From Acanthosepion pharaonis (taxonomy: Eukaryota > Mollusca > Cephalopoda > Sepiida > Sepiidae), in assembly GCA_903632075.3 (NCBI GenBank), contig CAHIKZ030000130.1, positions 52,501-116,500 of the forward strand: a stretch of 64,000 nt of DNA, read 5' to 3'. The notes under the pieces are model-generated. The model saw only the letters and a list, made by a program, of their open reading frames with translations, had not been told where the DNA came from and did no database searches. Within the stretch, counting starts at the first letter, position 1. Every line of letters begins with the position of its first letter. A program made the position numbers and the translations under genes. This document shows, in pieces, positions 11,885 through 21,619 of this stretch.

Positions 11885-12060
11885 GGCAAGGCAAATTTAT
11901 TATATATAAAGTAAAGTGTCTGCGTGTGTCCAAGCAACTCCTCTGCCTCCACTGGTCTGATTTCAATGATTCATAGCTCGTTCAAAAGCCCTAGAAAAGT
12001 TAGGCACAGGAAACGATTTTTGTTGAGCTCAGATTCAAGGCTGCCAGATTAAGAAAAGTT
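11885..12060 (+). mobile_element. Possible helentron/HINE 5' end fragment
   Basis: The run TATATAAAGTAAAGTGTCTGCGTGTGTCC, followed by CTGGTCTGATTTCAATGA, resembles the start of helentron-associated non-autonomous elements. Those typically begin with a TATAAA(A/G) stretch and a GTGTGT tract, then a motif about a substrate-like GATTTCAATGA. No 3' hairpin/CTAG end was found nearby, so this is a weak call. Confidence 0.3.
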
Positions 12061-12990
12061 AAAAATATATCTCAATATATTCCATAATTTAGGTTTTACT
12101 TAATTAGCTATTATGTTTCTCTAACTCTTCAAATGTTGAATGTATAACTAATTCTAATTTCTATTTTCCCATCTTTACATTATATTAATTTTATCTTATA
12201 AATTGTCCCGTTCTATCACCTGTGAAATAAAAATAATTGTTTGTACGGAAAATAAGGATCTACATGCATCAAATCGTCTTTAAATTAAGTGGGAGCAGAA
12301 GAATTATTGTTGAAATTTGAAAAGGTAAGCTTAAACTTTAATACCTAAATGCAGCAACCAATTTTGAGTTCTTCTGTAGTTTATTGTTGTCTATTGCATC
12401 TAGTCCTCCCTAACTATTGTGATGATGGCTAAACCAAGAGCTCTCCACAGGAGTTAGCTTAAATGCAACCAGTGCAGCTTTTAAGCTAGTTATAAATAAG
12501 TAGCAAGGCAAATTTAGAAGATCAGTCAAGTAGCTAGGTAAGTAATTATAAGGAGTTTCTGGTTTTAGACACAGTATTTGTGCGAATTGCAAACAGTTAT
12601 ATTTGCTTACTGAAAATAAAGTGAAAACTATTTTTCACTGCTTGAAATGATTGAAAATTCATTTTTTATTCTTTTTAATAATAATAAAAATTTGATTTTT
12701 CAAAATAAGACTTTTTGCTCTTCTCGTTTTTTTTTTTCATCCTATAACTCAAAATAATCTAGCAGCAGTGAAAATAATAAATAAAATAAAATTATTTTAA
12801 AAAAAAAAAAAAAAAAACATTTCTGGTATGAAAATGATATTTAACTTAACATTGTTTGGATTTTTCAAACGCAAATCATTTTTATATTTAACAAAGAAAG
12901 AACTCTTTTTTTTTTTTTTTTTTTGTCATCAACAACGGAAAGAATTTCAAAATTGCACTAAAAAGTTACAAGTAAATTTTTAAAAAATAA
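12060..12990. other. AT-rich non-coding stretch
   Basis: Poly-A/poly-T tracts and no recognisable protein or RNA. Confidence 0.6.
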
Positions 12991-12994
12991 ATAT

Positions 12995-13072
12995 TAGGTT
13001 GGTGCAAAAATAATGTCGTTTTTTGACGTTCAACTTAACGTCAAAAAACGACATCATTTTTGCACCAACCTA
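12995..13072. mobile_element. MADE1-like mariner MITE (near-perfect palindrome)
   Basis: Two 34-bp inverted arms (12,997-13,030 and 13,037-13,070) begin GGTTGGTGCAAAAAT and differ at one position. They flank a 6-bp centre and are bounded by TA on each side. The size (74 bp plus TA duplication), the terminal motif and the architecture match human MADE1, a mariner MITE that begins with the same GGTTGGTGCAAAA. The transcript would fold into a long hairpin, as MADE1 copies do when they form miRNA precursors; that role here is inference. Confidence 0.9.
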
Positions 13073-13290
13073 GTATTTACTCCTATCAAATCTACAAAGA
13101 AATAAAAGCACCAACTCAACAAAAATAACACAAGCACCAACTTTCAATAAAAATTATTTATTGAATTATTTTTTTTTTTATAAGGATTTGGAAGAAATTT
13201 TAAACATTTTCCAATTTCATATTTCACCTTCAGGGATTTTTCTTCATAAAAATAACTATAAAAAATATTTGTTATCGTCTCCCAATTTCA

Positions 13291-13398
13291 GATTACAGCG
13301 ATATCACATTGAAAGACCAGTTCCTGTACGATCACTGAAGTTAAGCAACGCCAGTACCTAGATGAGTAGCCACTTGGAAATACCAAGTACTGTAAACA
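13291..13398 (+). repeat. 5S rRNA-derived head of a SINE
   Basis: This aligns along its length with animal 5S rRNA: the ACAGCGATATCACATTGAAA start, CGATCACTGAAGTTAAGCA (box A / intermediate element region), then GATGAGTAGCC.CTTGGAAATAC (box C region), ending GTACTGTAA. It carries several substitutions and a short internal deletion, so it is not a functional 5S gene. It runs straight into tRNA-like sequence, which suggests a composite SINE rather than a stray 5S pseudogene. Confidence 0.85.
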
Positions 13399-13555
13399 TG
13401 GATGTGCAGATGGTGTAATGGACAATGGCTCAGAATTGTTAATTGGAGAGACAAGTTCCAATTCTGATTGGTTTTGTTAAATTCATTTATGTGCAAATAC
13501 TCTTGGCAAACATTTGAATCCACCTCTTCTCCCCCAGCTATAGGCTAATTACAAA
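13399..13555 (+). repeat. tRNA-like body and tail of the 5S/tRNA composite SINE
   Basis: Directly after the 5S segment comes GGTGTAATGGACAATGGCTC, then GAGAGACAAGTTCCAATTCTG, which correspond to the A-box and B-box region of the tRNA-derived SINE at 29.50 kb. The tail (AATACTCTTGGCAAACATT, then CCTCTTCTCCCCCAGCTAT) matches the tail at 29.95-30.02 kb. The shared tRNA body and tail define one SINE family; this copy has a 5S head instead of the module found at 29.4 kb. Confidence 0.65.
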
Positions 13556-13979
13556 AACTTATATCACTAAACCATTATTATCTGAAAAAAAAAAAAAATT
13601 CATACAATCTAAAAATATTTTCTGGCTTCAAATAGCCTGCAAAGTGTGGATAAGGCGCAGAAAATGAATGAATCAATCAGTAAAAATATTCTCCCAATTT
13701 TAGATGTATTCAGGATGTATTGAAATGTTAAGGATAACCAACTACCACCCAAATATTTATACAAAGTATTTCTTTGTTTAAAACATTTCACCCCCCCCAT
13801 AAATTTCTAATAAAATAAATAGGCAATACCAGAATGGGAGCACTTTTTTTCTGAAATAAAAGTAAAATATTACCAGCTCCCGTTCTAATAAACTTGCCAC
13901 AAATCAAGCAATTATCCAATTCAAGCAAACTTTTTCAAGACTTCTTCATTAATGAATGTATTGTATACTGAGCAGTTAA

Positions 13980-14955
13980 TATAAAGTCGACGTTGGACGT
14001 TTCGGTCTATTTAAGACCATCTTCATGGATATTTTCATTTAAACATAATTAACATTAGAACATATAAAAATTTTAACACAAAAGACGATGGACATAAGAG
14101 CACAACTAATCCAAACAGATAACTGAAATTTTTATATAAGATCAGCGTTTAAATGAAAATGTCCATGAAGATAGTCTTAAATAGACGAAAAACGTCGACT
14201 CGACTTTTATATTAACATTAATACAGCATAATTGCATATTAAGATTTTTGTTTGTTTTTTCTGTATTTTTCTTCATACTGTCGGATCTATATCCATATAT
14301 TTGCTTACATACTGTCTACTGGAAATACAAACCTGAATTTACTTTATAACATGGAAGACTTCAAGCTTGGACGAGAATATAAGAATCTATTGATCAAGTA
14401 AGGAAAGGCTTTATTATCGAACTGTTTTTTAGAACTGTTCCATCGTTTTTGAAATCATTTTTAATTTGCGTTATAACGTGAAGGTCTTCAAGCTTGTATG
14501 AAGATATAAGAACCTATTGATCACTACGTTATTTCCTATATCAACGGAAGGGATTTCTTGAACTGTTTATTTAAAATAGTTCAATCGACTTTTTTAATAT
14601 TTTAATATTTGGAAATCATCTTCGAATACGTTTTAACAACATCGCCCACGTGACGACAACGTGATCATATTTAAATGGAACGCTGATCTTGTATAAAAAT
14701 TTCAGTTATCTGTTTGGATTAGTTGTGCTCTTATGTCCATCGTCTTTTGTGTTAAATTTTTATATGTTCTAACGTTAATTATGTTTAAATGAAAATGTCC
14801 ATGAAGATGGTCTTAAATAGACCGAAACGTCCGACGTCGACTTTATATTAACATTAATACAGCATAATTGCATATTAAGATTTTTGTTTGTTTTTTTCTG
14901 TATTTTTCTTCATACTGTCGGATCTATACCTATATATTTGCTTACATACTGAGCA
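13980..14955. mobile_element. PLE terminal repeats in inverted and direct copies
   Basis: The segment 13,990-14,165 is an inverted copy of about 14,670-14,850, and 14,150-14,305 is a direct copy of 14,800-14,955. Each carries the core TGAAGATGGTCTTAAATAGACCGAAACGT or a decayed form. The outer text ACTGTCGGATCTATA matches 9.8 kb. About 350 bp of unrelated sequence lies between. No ORF is present. The mix of facing and tandem partial copies is characteristic of Penelope-like element insertions. Confidence 0.75.
14794..14846 (+). ncRNA. Hammerhead-like core, best stem II of the family
   Basis: ATGAAGA is followed by one unpaired T, a 5-bp stem II (GGTCT/AGACC), GAAA, stem III ACGT-CCG-ACGT, and a GUC cleavage triplet. 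The first core box is ATGAAGA instead of CTGAAGA and stem I is reduced to about 3 bp plus imperfect pairs, so this copy is probably inactive. A minus-strand relative lies at 13,997-14,045 and a more decayed one at 14,155-14,210. Confidence 0.4.
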
Positions 14956-15019
14956 GTTATAACACAAGCTAAAATTGCTTTTAAACAAGGGTGGTTAAAA
15001 ATTCATCATTGTCCACTGT

Positions 15020-16110
15020 ACAAAAGGTGAGGACGTTTTTAACATTCTGAATAACAGACTTGATAAATGGCAGTTATCACGGATGTTGTGTGTAGGCCCC
15101 TTCCATGTACGTTATGTCTTTTGTAAAAAAAACAAAATGAAAATGTTATCATAACTCACTGCTTTCTTGAGAGAGATGCCTTGATGGCCAAAACATTGGA
15201 ACAAAAATTAAGAGAAGTTTTGGATCAAATTGTTCAGATGTTAAATTTTAAAACAAGACCTGTCAAATCACGTTTATTTGAACAACAAAATGGATCTCAA
15301 CACAGACAGTTGCTTTTACACACCCGAGGTGTGGTTAGCTGTCAAAGGGGAAAGTACTTACTTGTTTACATGAATTATGACAAGAACTTATTGCGTTTTT
15401 TGAAGAGATGAAACAATTCCATTATTGCAACCTCCTTTGGTGTGAATTATGGATTACCAGGTTCACAGGATTTGACCAATATGTCAGCAGCTCAATATTT
15501 TGAATACTAACATGGAAGGGACGGAAGAAAATATTCTTACATCCAATGATAAAGTGAAAAGTATTTCAGAGAAAACTACAGATTTGGAAAACAAAAGCTG
15601 TTGAAGGTAATTTGGAAATGCTTTCATTGGTAACACTTGTATAAATGAAATACTTCCAATAATTGTTGAATATTTAAACAAGTTTGAAGGAAAAACTGAG
15701 TTCTTATTTTCCATCACTTAATACTAAACAACATGATTGGATTAGAAACTCATTCAGGGAAATTTCAAGTGATTTTGGTTTAACATTAACTGAAGAAGAA
15801 CTGGCATCTATATCCACTGATCATTGGTTGATGATTAAACATAATTGTCTCATGCCACTTTTTGGATTTCTATAAAAGATTATATGTCAATATCTGAAAA
15901 AGCTCAATTTTACTACATTTAGAAACATACTATTTATGTGAATTAGGCTATTCTCCTTTCAATATAATTAAATGCAAAAAGGAAAGAACTTTTCAATGTA
16001 TTGATGAGGAAAAAGTTTGCCTATCAAGTATATGCACAAACATTGAAGAAATTGCTAAGACTCATCAGGCTCATGTTTCTAATAAACACAAGAATGAATG
16101 TATTAAGGTA
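15020..16110 (+). pseudogene. hAT transposase relic, ZBED5-like
   Basis: In order: LDKWQLSRMLCVG, ALMAKTLEQKLREVLDQIV with NFKTRPVKSRLFEQQ, a LLLHTRGVV block (usually LLLHTEVRWLSRGK in this family), ISSDFGLTLTEEEL, DFWISIKDY, and the C-terminal hAT dimerisation block ETYYLCELGYSPFNIIKCKK followed by LSSICTNIEEIAKTHQAH. These are the landmarks of ZBED5/SCAND3-type hAT transposases. Stops and frameshifts break it repeatedly, and the usual CTDGA...HCFLHR block is largely deleted at about 15,105-15,180. A related fragment lies on the minus strand at 45.12-45.39 kb. Confidence 0.8.
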
Positions 16111-16259
16111 TGTTTCATTTTATATTTTTTATTATTGCATTATTTCTTTTTCGCAATATTTGACTTTATTATAACATATTTTTCCGAAATTTGTATATAG
16201 TGCACCTACAATTTTTTGGTAGGATTTCAAGGGTACCTTGACTTCAAAAAGTTTCAGAA

Positions 16260-16700
16260 CCACTGGTTAAAGTACCTCCACTAAAAACGCAATACCCAAC
16301 TTTTAAAATTAATTTTAAAAAAACGAAAAAAATTTTCTTCAAGCCTTTCTTTTAGTTTTAATTTCTGGCTATTGGATTAATTTAATATTTCCAATAAGCA
16401 AAATACTTTGCTGTATTTCAAAATCTAATTTAAATTGGCAGGGAAGAGTTCTTTTTAATACAATAGCTGATGAGCACCCATTTTTAGTCATTGAGTATAT
16501 TTAGTATATTTTATTTATGGAAGATTTTTTAATAAAATCTACTTTTCTGAAATTTTATTTGAGGAATTTTAGTGGATTTAAAGTATAATTAATCTTATTT
16601 GAAACAAATATTATTTACTTTAAGTTTAAAATATTGCAGAAATGCATTTTTTTATCCTGACAATAGCTGTGTTGACATGTCAACAGCTTGGTGACAGGTC
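16260..16700 (+). repeat. Dispersed repeat shared with 39.41-39.90 kb
   Basis: Starting at GTACCTCCACTA and running through a block with TTTCCAAT(A/C)AGCAAAATACT, this matches 39.41-39.90 kb in the same orientation, at moderate divergence. Non-coding. Probably an unclassified element present before the ZNF unit duplicated. Confidence 0.5.
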
Positions 16701-17079
16701 TAATGTTCTATGGAAACTTTATATGTAAAAATAAATTTGACAAAACGATGTAAATGCATTTTTTATACAATTTTTAAGTATGCCGTAATCTAATGTTTTA
16801 TTAAATTTTAAAAATGTTAACTTTAATTTTACTATAGTTATCACACTTTTTTTTATTCCGATGTCATGCCATGTATGGTTGGCCATGCTTATAAAAATGG
16901 ATATGTTTTTAAACATACAAAAAATTTTAAATTCTCTAAAAATATTGGTGCTTGCTGATTAGTGTTAAGCTTTTTCATTTATGATTAGTAAATAAAGTCT
17001 TTACTTAATAATAATATCATCTAAAAGACTGAAATTAATACAAAATTTTTGGAGGTACCTATATACAAAGGGTAATGTT

Positions 17080-17480
17080 TCAATTAAAAACAAATCAATC
17101 AAGAGAGTGAAATGTCAGTATTTATGTCATAAACTAATAAGCAGTTAGTTTTGGTTTGGTTTGTGATGTTTTATAGCATATCAACCTCAATGGGTTATGT
17201 ACTGCTGACAAAATTTTTGTTGCTGGTAATAATGTTTCAAATGCAAACAAATCAATCAAGACAGTGAAATATCAGTATTTGTATCAGAAACTAACAAGCA
17301 GTTAGTTTTGGTTTGGTTTGTTTTACGGCATATGAACCTCAATGGGTTATGTCGCGCCAACAAACTTTTATTGCTGGTAATATTTTGTTTTAACAAAAAT
17401 GGTAATATTTTTCCTTCAAAAATGTATTGCTGGTAATAGTTTCTTTCTTCAAAAATTTATTGCTGGTAATAATTTTTTTA
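17080..17480 (+). repeat. Tandem repeat, period about 145 bp, then a shorter decaying period
   Basis: Two units (about 17,085-17,225 and 17,230-17,370) share AACAAATCAATCAAGA, CAGTTAGTTTTGGTTTGGTTT and CCTCAATGGGTTATGT. They are followed by three short TTATTGCTGGTAATA-containing steps. This is the same dispersed family as 70-235. It sits just outside the left edge of the inverted duplication. Confidence 0.75.
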
Positions 17481-18107
17481 CTAAGTATATCTGGTATTAA
17501 AACCTATTTTTACAGTGTTTTTACCCCAGTTTTGGAGTTAACTATTTGCCCAATTCTGGGACTCTAACAGGTGCTACCACCCAGGGTCAGGGTGGACCTG
17601 GGAACACCAGCAATTAAGAGGTGGTTCCACACTCCTGAAAACCACCTGATCAGAGCCTTTGCTGCTGGACGTAGTTTATTGTCATACCCAGGATGGTAAT
17701 AAGCAGTTAGTACTATTTTCAAATTAGTGTAAGTATTTCGTATCATACAAGATATGTTTTATGATGTATTTTTATTGTGTATTGTAATGTACTGCAGAGT
17801 ATCTAACTGAAAACAAATTAGAACCCCCCATAAGAAATTGCCCTCAGCATGTTGATAATTACTTATTTCCTGTAAATAGCAATCTTCTATTTTTCCTAAA
17901 ATGGCCCATCACAGCCAGGCAACAACGCTATATCAAATGCAGCAGTGAAAGTATTAAAGGGAGAAAATTACTTTTTGGTATAACATTTATTTGGACTGGC
18001 ACACTTATTTTATAAGCCAAAAAATTCCCACTAGCATTATGATTCCAGATGGCACTTGTGTTTTATACAACAGAATGCTGCTTTAAGACCATCATTGCAG
18101 GCTGGTT

Positions 18108-18113
18108 TTTATT
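18108..18113 (-). terminator. Candidate poly(A) signal of ZNF-A
   Basis: AATAAA on the minus strand about 60 bp after the stop codon. The same hexamer lies at the same spacing after ZNF-B and ZNF-C. Confidence 0.6.
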
Positions 18114-18169
18114 TCAGCTATTTATTAAAAACAAAATCACAATATTCTCAGAAATGTATTGAACCAAAA

Positions 18170-19351
18170 TTAAGTATGTATCACCCATATATGACGCTTC
18201 AAATATCTATTTCGAGAGAAAGCTTCTCCACACACCTGACAGGAAAAAGGTTTCTCTCCTGTATGTGTTGTCATGTGCATTTTCAAGCAAGCATTTCGAG
18301 CAAATTCCTTTCCACACACTTCACAATGAAAAGGTTTTTTCCCTGTATGGATTATCATGTGGGCTTTTAGATTACCACTATGAGAGAAAGCTTTTCCACA
18401 TACTTGACATTGATAACATTTCTCTCCTGTATGCACCATCATGTGGCTTTTCAAGATAGAATTGTAAGAAAAAGCTTTGCCACATACTTCACAATGAAAA
18501 GGTTTTTCCACTGTATGTTTTATCACATGGGTTTTCAAGGCAGTATTATAGGAGAATGTTTTTTCATCTACTTCACAATGAGGTGTTTCACGTGTATGTT
18601 TTTTCATGTGAGTTTTTAAAGCATAGTTGTTAGAGAATGCTTTTGAACAGACTTCACATTGGAAATTTCTTTCTCCAGTATGTGTTATCATATGGGTTTT
18701 CAGGGTAGTATTATAGGAAAATGTTTTTCCACACATTTCACAGTGAAAAGGCTTTTCACCAGTATGCCTTCTCATGTGGGTTTTTAGATTACCACTATGA
18801 GAGAAAGCTTTTCCACATACTTGACAATGATAATGTTTCTCTCCTGTATGCACCAACATGTGACTTTTCACAGCATATTTGTAAGAAAAAGGTTTTCCAC
18901 ATACTTCACAATGAAAAGGTTTTTCCCCTGTATGTGATATCATATGGATTTTCAGGGCAGGATTAAAAGAGAATGTTTTTCCACATACTTCACAATGAAA
19001 AGGTCTTTCGCCTGTATGCTTTCTCATATGGGCTTTTAGGTTACTCTGTGTTGAGCAAGCTTTGCCACATACTTCACAACAAAAAGGTTTTTCTCCAGTA
19101 TGTGTTCTCAAGTGTATTCCTAAATAAGAATTAGCACTGAAAGTTTTTCCACACACATCACAATTATGAGATTTTTGTTCAGTATTCAATATATGGTTTT
19201 CAGAATTATCTTCCCTTGACGAATTTTCTTCAGATATTTTTTCCTGGAAATATTTATGAGTCTTCAGGTGCTCAATAAGAACTGAATCTTCAGTAAATGA
19301 TTTGCCACACATTTCACATTTGTGCTGTTCATCTTTTTCTTTGGAATCCAT
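18170..19351 (-). CDS. ZNF-A, C2H2 zinc-finger protein, 13 fingers
   Basis: An uninterrupted 393-codon frame. The N-terminus MDSKEKDEQHKC leads straight into finger 1, so there is no KRAB, BTB or SCAN domain. Finger 1 is followed by an acidic spacer of about 40 residues (EKISEENSSREDN), then twelve fingers joined by HTGEKPF-type linkers, ending RYLKRHIWVIHT. Thirteen units have the C-x2-C...H-x3-H plan. Finger 9 (CEVDEKTF) has lost the second Cys, and in finger 3 Cys replaces the conserved Phe. The expected role is sequence-specific nucleic-acid binding in the nucleus; no target can be read from the sequence. The start is supported by an identical start in ZNF-B. A CATATTCCAG splice-acceptor-like site lies about 50 bp upstream, suggesting a 5' UTR intron. 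Confidence 0.9.
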   Translation of the reverse strand: MDSKEKDEQHKCEMCGKSFTEDSVLIEHLKTHKYFQEKISEENSSREDNSENHILNTEQKSHNCDVCGKTFSANSYLGIHLRTHTGEKPFCCEVCGKACSTQSNLKAHMRKHTGERPFHCEVCGKTFSFNPALKIHMISHTGEKPFHCEVCGKPFSYKYAVKSHMLVHTGEKHYHCQVCGKAFSHSGNLKTHMRRHTGEKPFHCEMCGKTFSYNTTLKTHMITHTGERNFQCEVCSKAFSNNYALKTHMKKHTRETPHCEVDEKTFSYNTALKTHVIKHTVEKPFHCEVCGKAFSYNSILKSHMMVHTGEKCYQCQVCGKAFSHSGNLKAHMIIHTGKKPFHCEVCGKEFARNACLKMHMTTHTGEKPFSCQVCGEAFSRNRYLKRHIWVIHT

Positions 19352-19674
19352 GTTTCTTTGTTTTTTCTACAATGTCCTTTCCCCAAACAGCAAGTTCAGT
19401 CTGGAATATGAAAGTAGCAAACTTGAATATTATTCTCTTTATCACAGGGAAAAGCAGAAAGAAACATTTGTAGTTCTATCAGAAAAAAAAAAATGTTATT
19501 AACCATAAAAATATACCAGTTTAACACACTAAAAATATACATGATTTTTGTTTATAAGTGGCTGCACTAAAAAACCTGAAAAAAGCATGGAGAGAAAAAG
19601 AAAAGAAAAACATTAAGATTATAATATAGATAATATAATTTAGCTAACTGATATAATACCTTACACAGGTGAAC

Positions 19675-19681
<7 letters not shown>

Positions 19682-19720
<39 letters not shown>
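19682..19720. repeat. (TA)n microsatellite followed by CA-rich tail
   Basis: A TA run and a short ACACTCACACACACA tract, upstream of ZNF-A. The corresponding place in ZNF-B/C units (42.34 and 59.03 kb) is also a TA tract but is followed there by about 400-700 bp that is missing here. Confidence 0.9.
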
Positions 19721-19723
<3 letters not shown>

Positions 19724-19854
19724 CACTCACACACACAATCCAGTGCTAAAGATCTTGGGAAATGGTTGGCTCATTCTAATGTTTCAGTAATTACCTGACT
19801 CCTTCCACTATGCTTTTATCTTTACAAGAGTTAGATTAGACCAAAAATAAATGA

Positions 19855-20110
19855 CTTATAATGTTGCAAGCCTATCGCTATTTCCATGGTGAATGTTTGG
19901 AAGAACTCTGTTATTTAGTTACACCAGTTCAAACATTTACAGTGAGGACATGCCATACTATTGCACACATAGTCAAGTCAACTGTGTTTTCTCCTTATTC
20001 CTTTTGTAAGAAGTTCCATTCAGACAACCTTTTACCAAGAACTGCTCCTTTGTAGAACAGGCTCTCACATTGTTGTTCAGAGAGGCAACAATCTTAACTT
20101 CTTCAAGTAA
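19855..20110 (+). pseudogene. CR1/Jockey-type LINE C-terminus relic
   Basis: Reads LQAYRYFHGECLEELCYLV, then a FTVRTCHTIAH segment, then SPYSFCKKFHSDNLLPRTAPL, a stop, and NRLS. This follows the C-terminal end of the LINE at 30.44-30.99 kb (CLFYKYFHGNCSEELHSLV ... SRTSRLWNSLP). The Trp expected at LWNRLS is a TAG stop. Sister copies lie at 41.98-42.22 kb and 58.67-58.92 kb, each at the same distance upstream of a ZNF gene. Confidence 0.75.
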
Positions 20111-20624
20111 ATGGGTCAATCATTATCTATCCTCTTATCTTCAGAATCTTCATTTCTTGCTATGTTCTCTTACAGTACAGAAGAAAATAGCAATATACCT
20201 TAAAAGCCAAAGAATTCTTGAAGAACTGCTAATTTTTTCTGCCATGGGATAGTGATAAACTGACCTTGGGATGGCTGCAAGTGAATGAATCTTTGCAAAA
20301 TTCTATTTGTCCTTTTACACTTACATTCATTTCCAACACCTTATTCAGTAAAACTTGAGGGACACTTAAGATTTGCATTGGCTGAACTTTATTAAAAAAA
20401 AAAATTGTCTAGCTATTTAAATCTGTTTTAAATTAGACCAATGCTTACATATGTATTGTGATTTTTGTCCTATAAAACTCTAACCAAAGATGAGGATATC
20501 AATAAACCTGCTTCACTTCAGACAACAGCGTATGGAAAATGATCAGAATGCAAAAAGAAATTTTAATTCTTAGACACAGTGTAAAATAGAAATGAATGCA
20601 GGAGTTAAGCCAGAATAGTTAAAT

Positions 20625-20685
20625 CTAAAACATGACACATAATACATAAAACATGACACATAATACATAAAACATGAAATATACT
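20625..20685. repeat. 21-bp tandem repeat (about 2.5 units)
   Basis: Unit ACACATAATACATAAAACATG. Its mirror lies at 58.09-58.15 kb. A small frame across it (FMYYVSC repeats) is open in both arms but looks like repeat translation, not a gene. Confidence 0.8.
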
Positions 20686-21183
20686 TGAAAACATAAAAAA
20701 ATGCTCCTTTGAGCAAAGGAGAAAACAATTCACTGAGGCAAAAATGCTTCGAGAGATTGCTTTTTTTCACAAAGGTCATTTACAATAAATTTCAACCTTG
20801 GCTCTTCTATTATCACAGATATCTAATAACAAAAGTGACGGAAACAAAAAGAATCTAAATGAAATCAGCTTGTACATCATATAAAAAAAAAAATTAATTC
20901 CCAGCATCCCTCATTTATGCACATGTGCAGTTGGACCAACATAAGAAATTTAGTCTGATTATGCCCTAAAGGATGAAACATGTCACATAAAAACTTTATA
21001 TATTTTTATTCCCTTATTAAAAAGTAATCATCTGTTTTTTCCTTTCAGTATTATTTTTAATGTGGAAGAAGGACATATCTCATTGAAGAGGCAGATTTAT
21101 CAACTGACAAAATTCAAGTCTAACTTCATAAATACACTTTTTGAACACAGCCTCTTTTTCTCTCCGTCTTTCTCACTCTCTCT

Positions 21184-21184
<1 letters not shown>

Positions 21185-21216
<32 letters not shown>
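21185..21216. repeat. (TA)n microsatellite
   Basis: TA run in the left arm; the counterpart in the right arm (57.37-57.41 kb) has a different length. Confidence 0.9.
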
Positions 21217-21217
<1 letters not shown>

Positions 21218-21619
21218 CATATATGGTCCTGGTATTAATACAACAGTGTTTGATGTAATATAGAACTATTAAATATATATTTTCAATGTATGGATATATA
21301 TAATTTTTTTCAATTTTTTAATTGTTTTTTACAATTGCTAATTGCAGTCTATTTTTAATATATTACTATTAAATTAATATATCTTCATGTTTTAATAAGT
21401 ACAAGTAACCTTATTTTATATAATTTTAAAAAAATTAAAATATGACTATTCACCACTGAAATATATCATTTTTTAATTTTTTTTTAAGATACATCCCACT
21501 GATTTTAATTGCCAAATATAATTTTCAATTTTAAAATTAAAAAACTTTAATCCCAGCATCTACATCAACATTGTAATGGCCAGATATATTATAATTTAAA
21601 ATTGTGTAACGGTCCATAC

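Noticed and set aside
13291..13398. Functional 5S rRNA gene
   Set aside because: Several changes and a deletion in conserved positions, and a tRNA-like body fused downstream.
18380..18966. Plus-strand frames antisense to ZNF-A
   Set aside because: They are mirror translations of the finger repeats (recurring YxFSCGF-type words) and occur opposite every ZNF copy, so they are shadows of the coding strand.
20570..20779. Small frame open in both arms (20.57-20.78 and 57.99-58.27 kb)
   Set aside because: Driven by a 21-bp tandem repeat; conservation is explained by recent segmental duplication.
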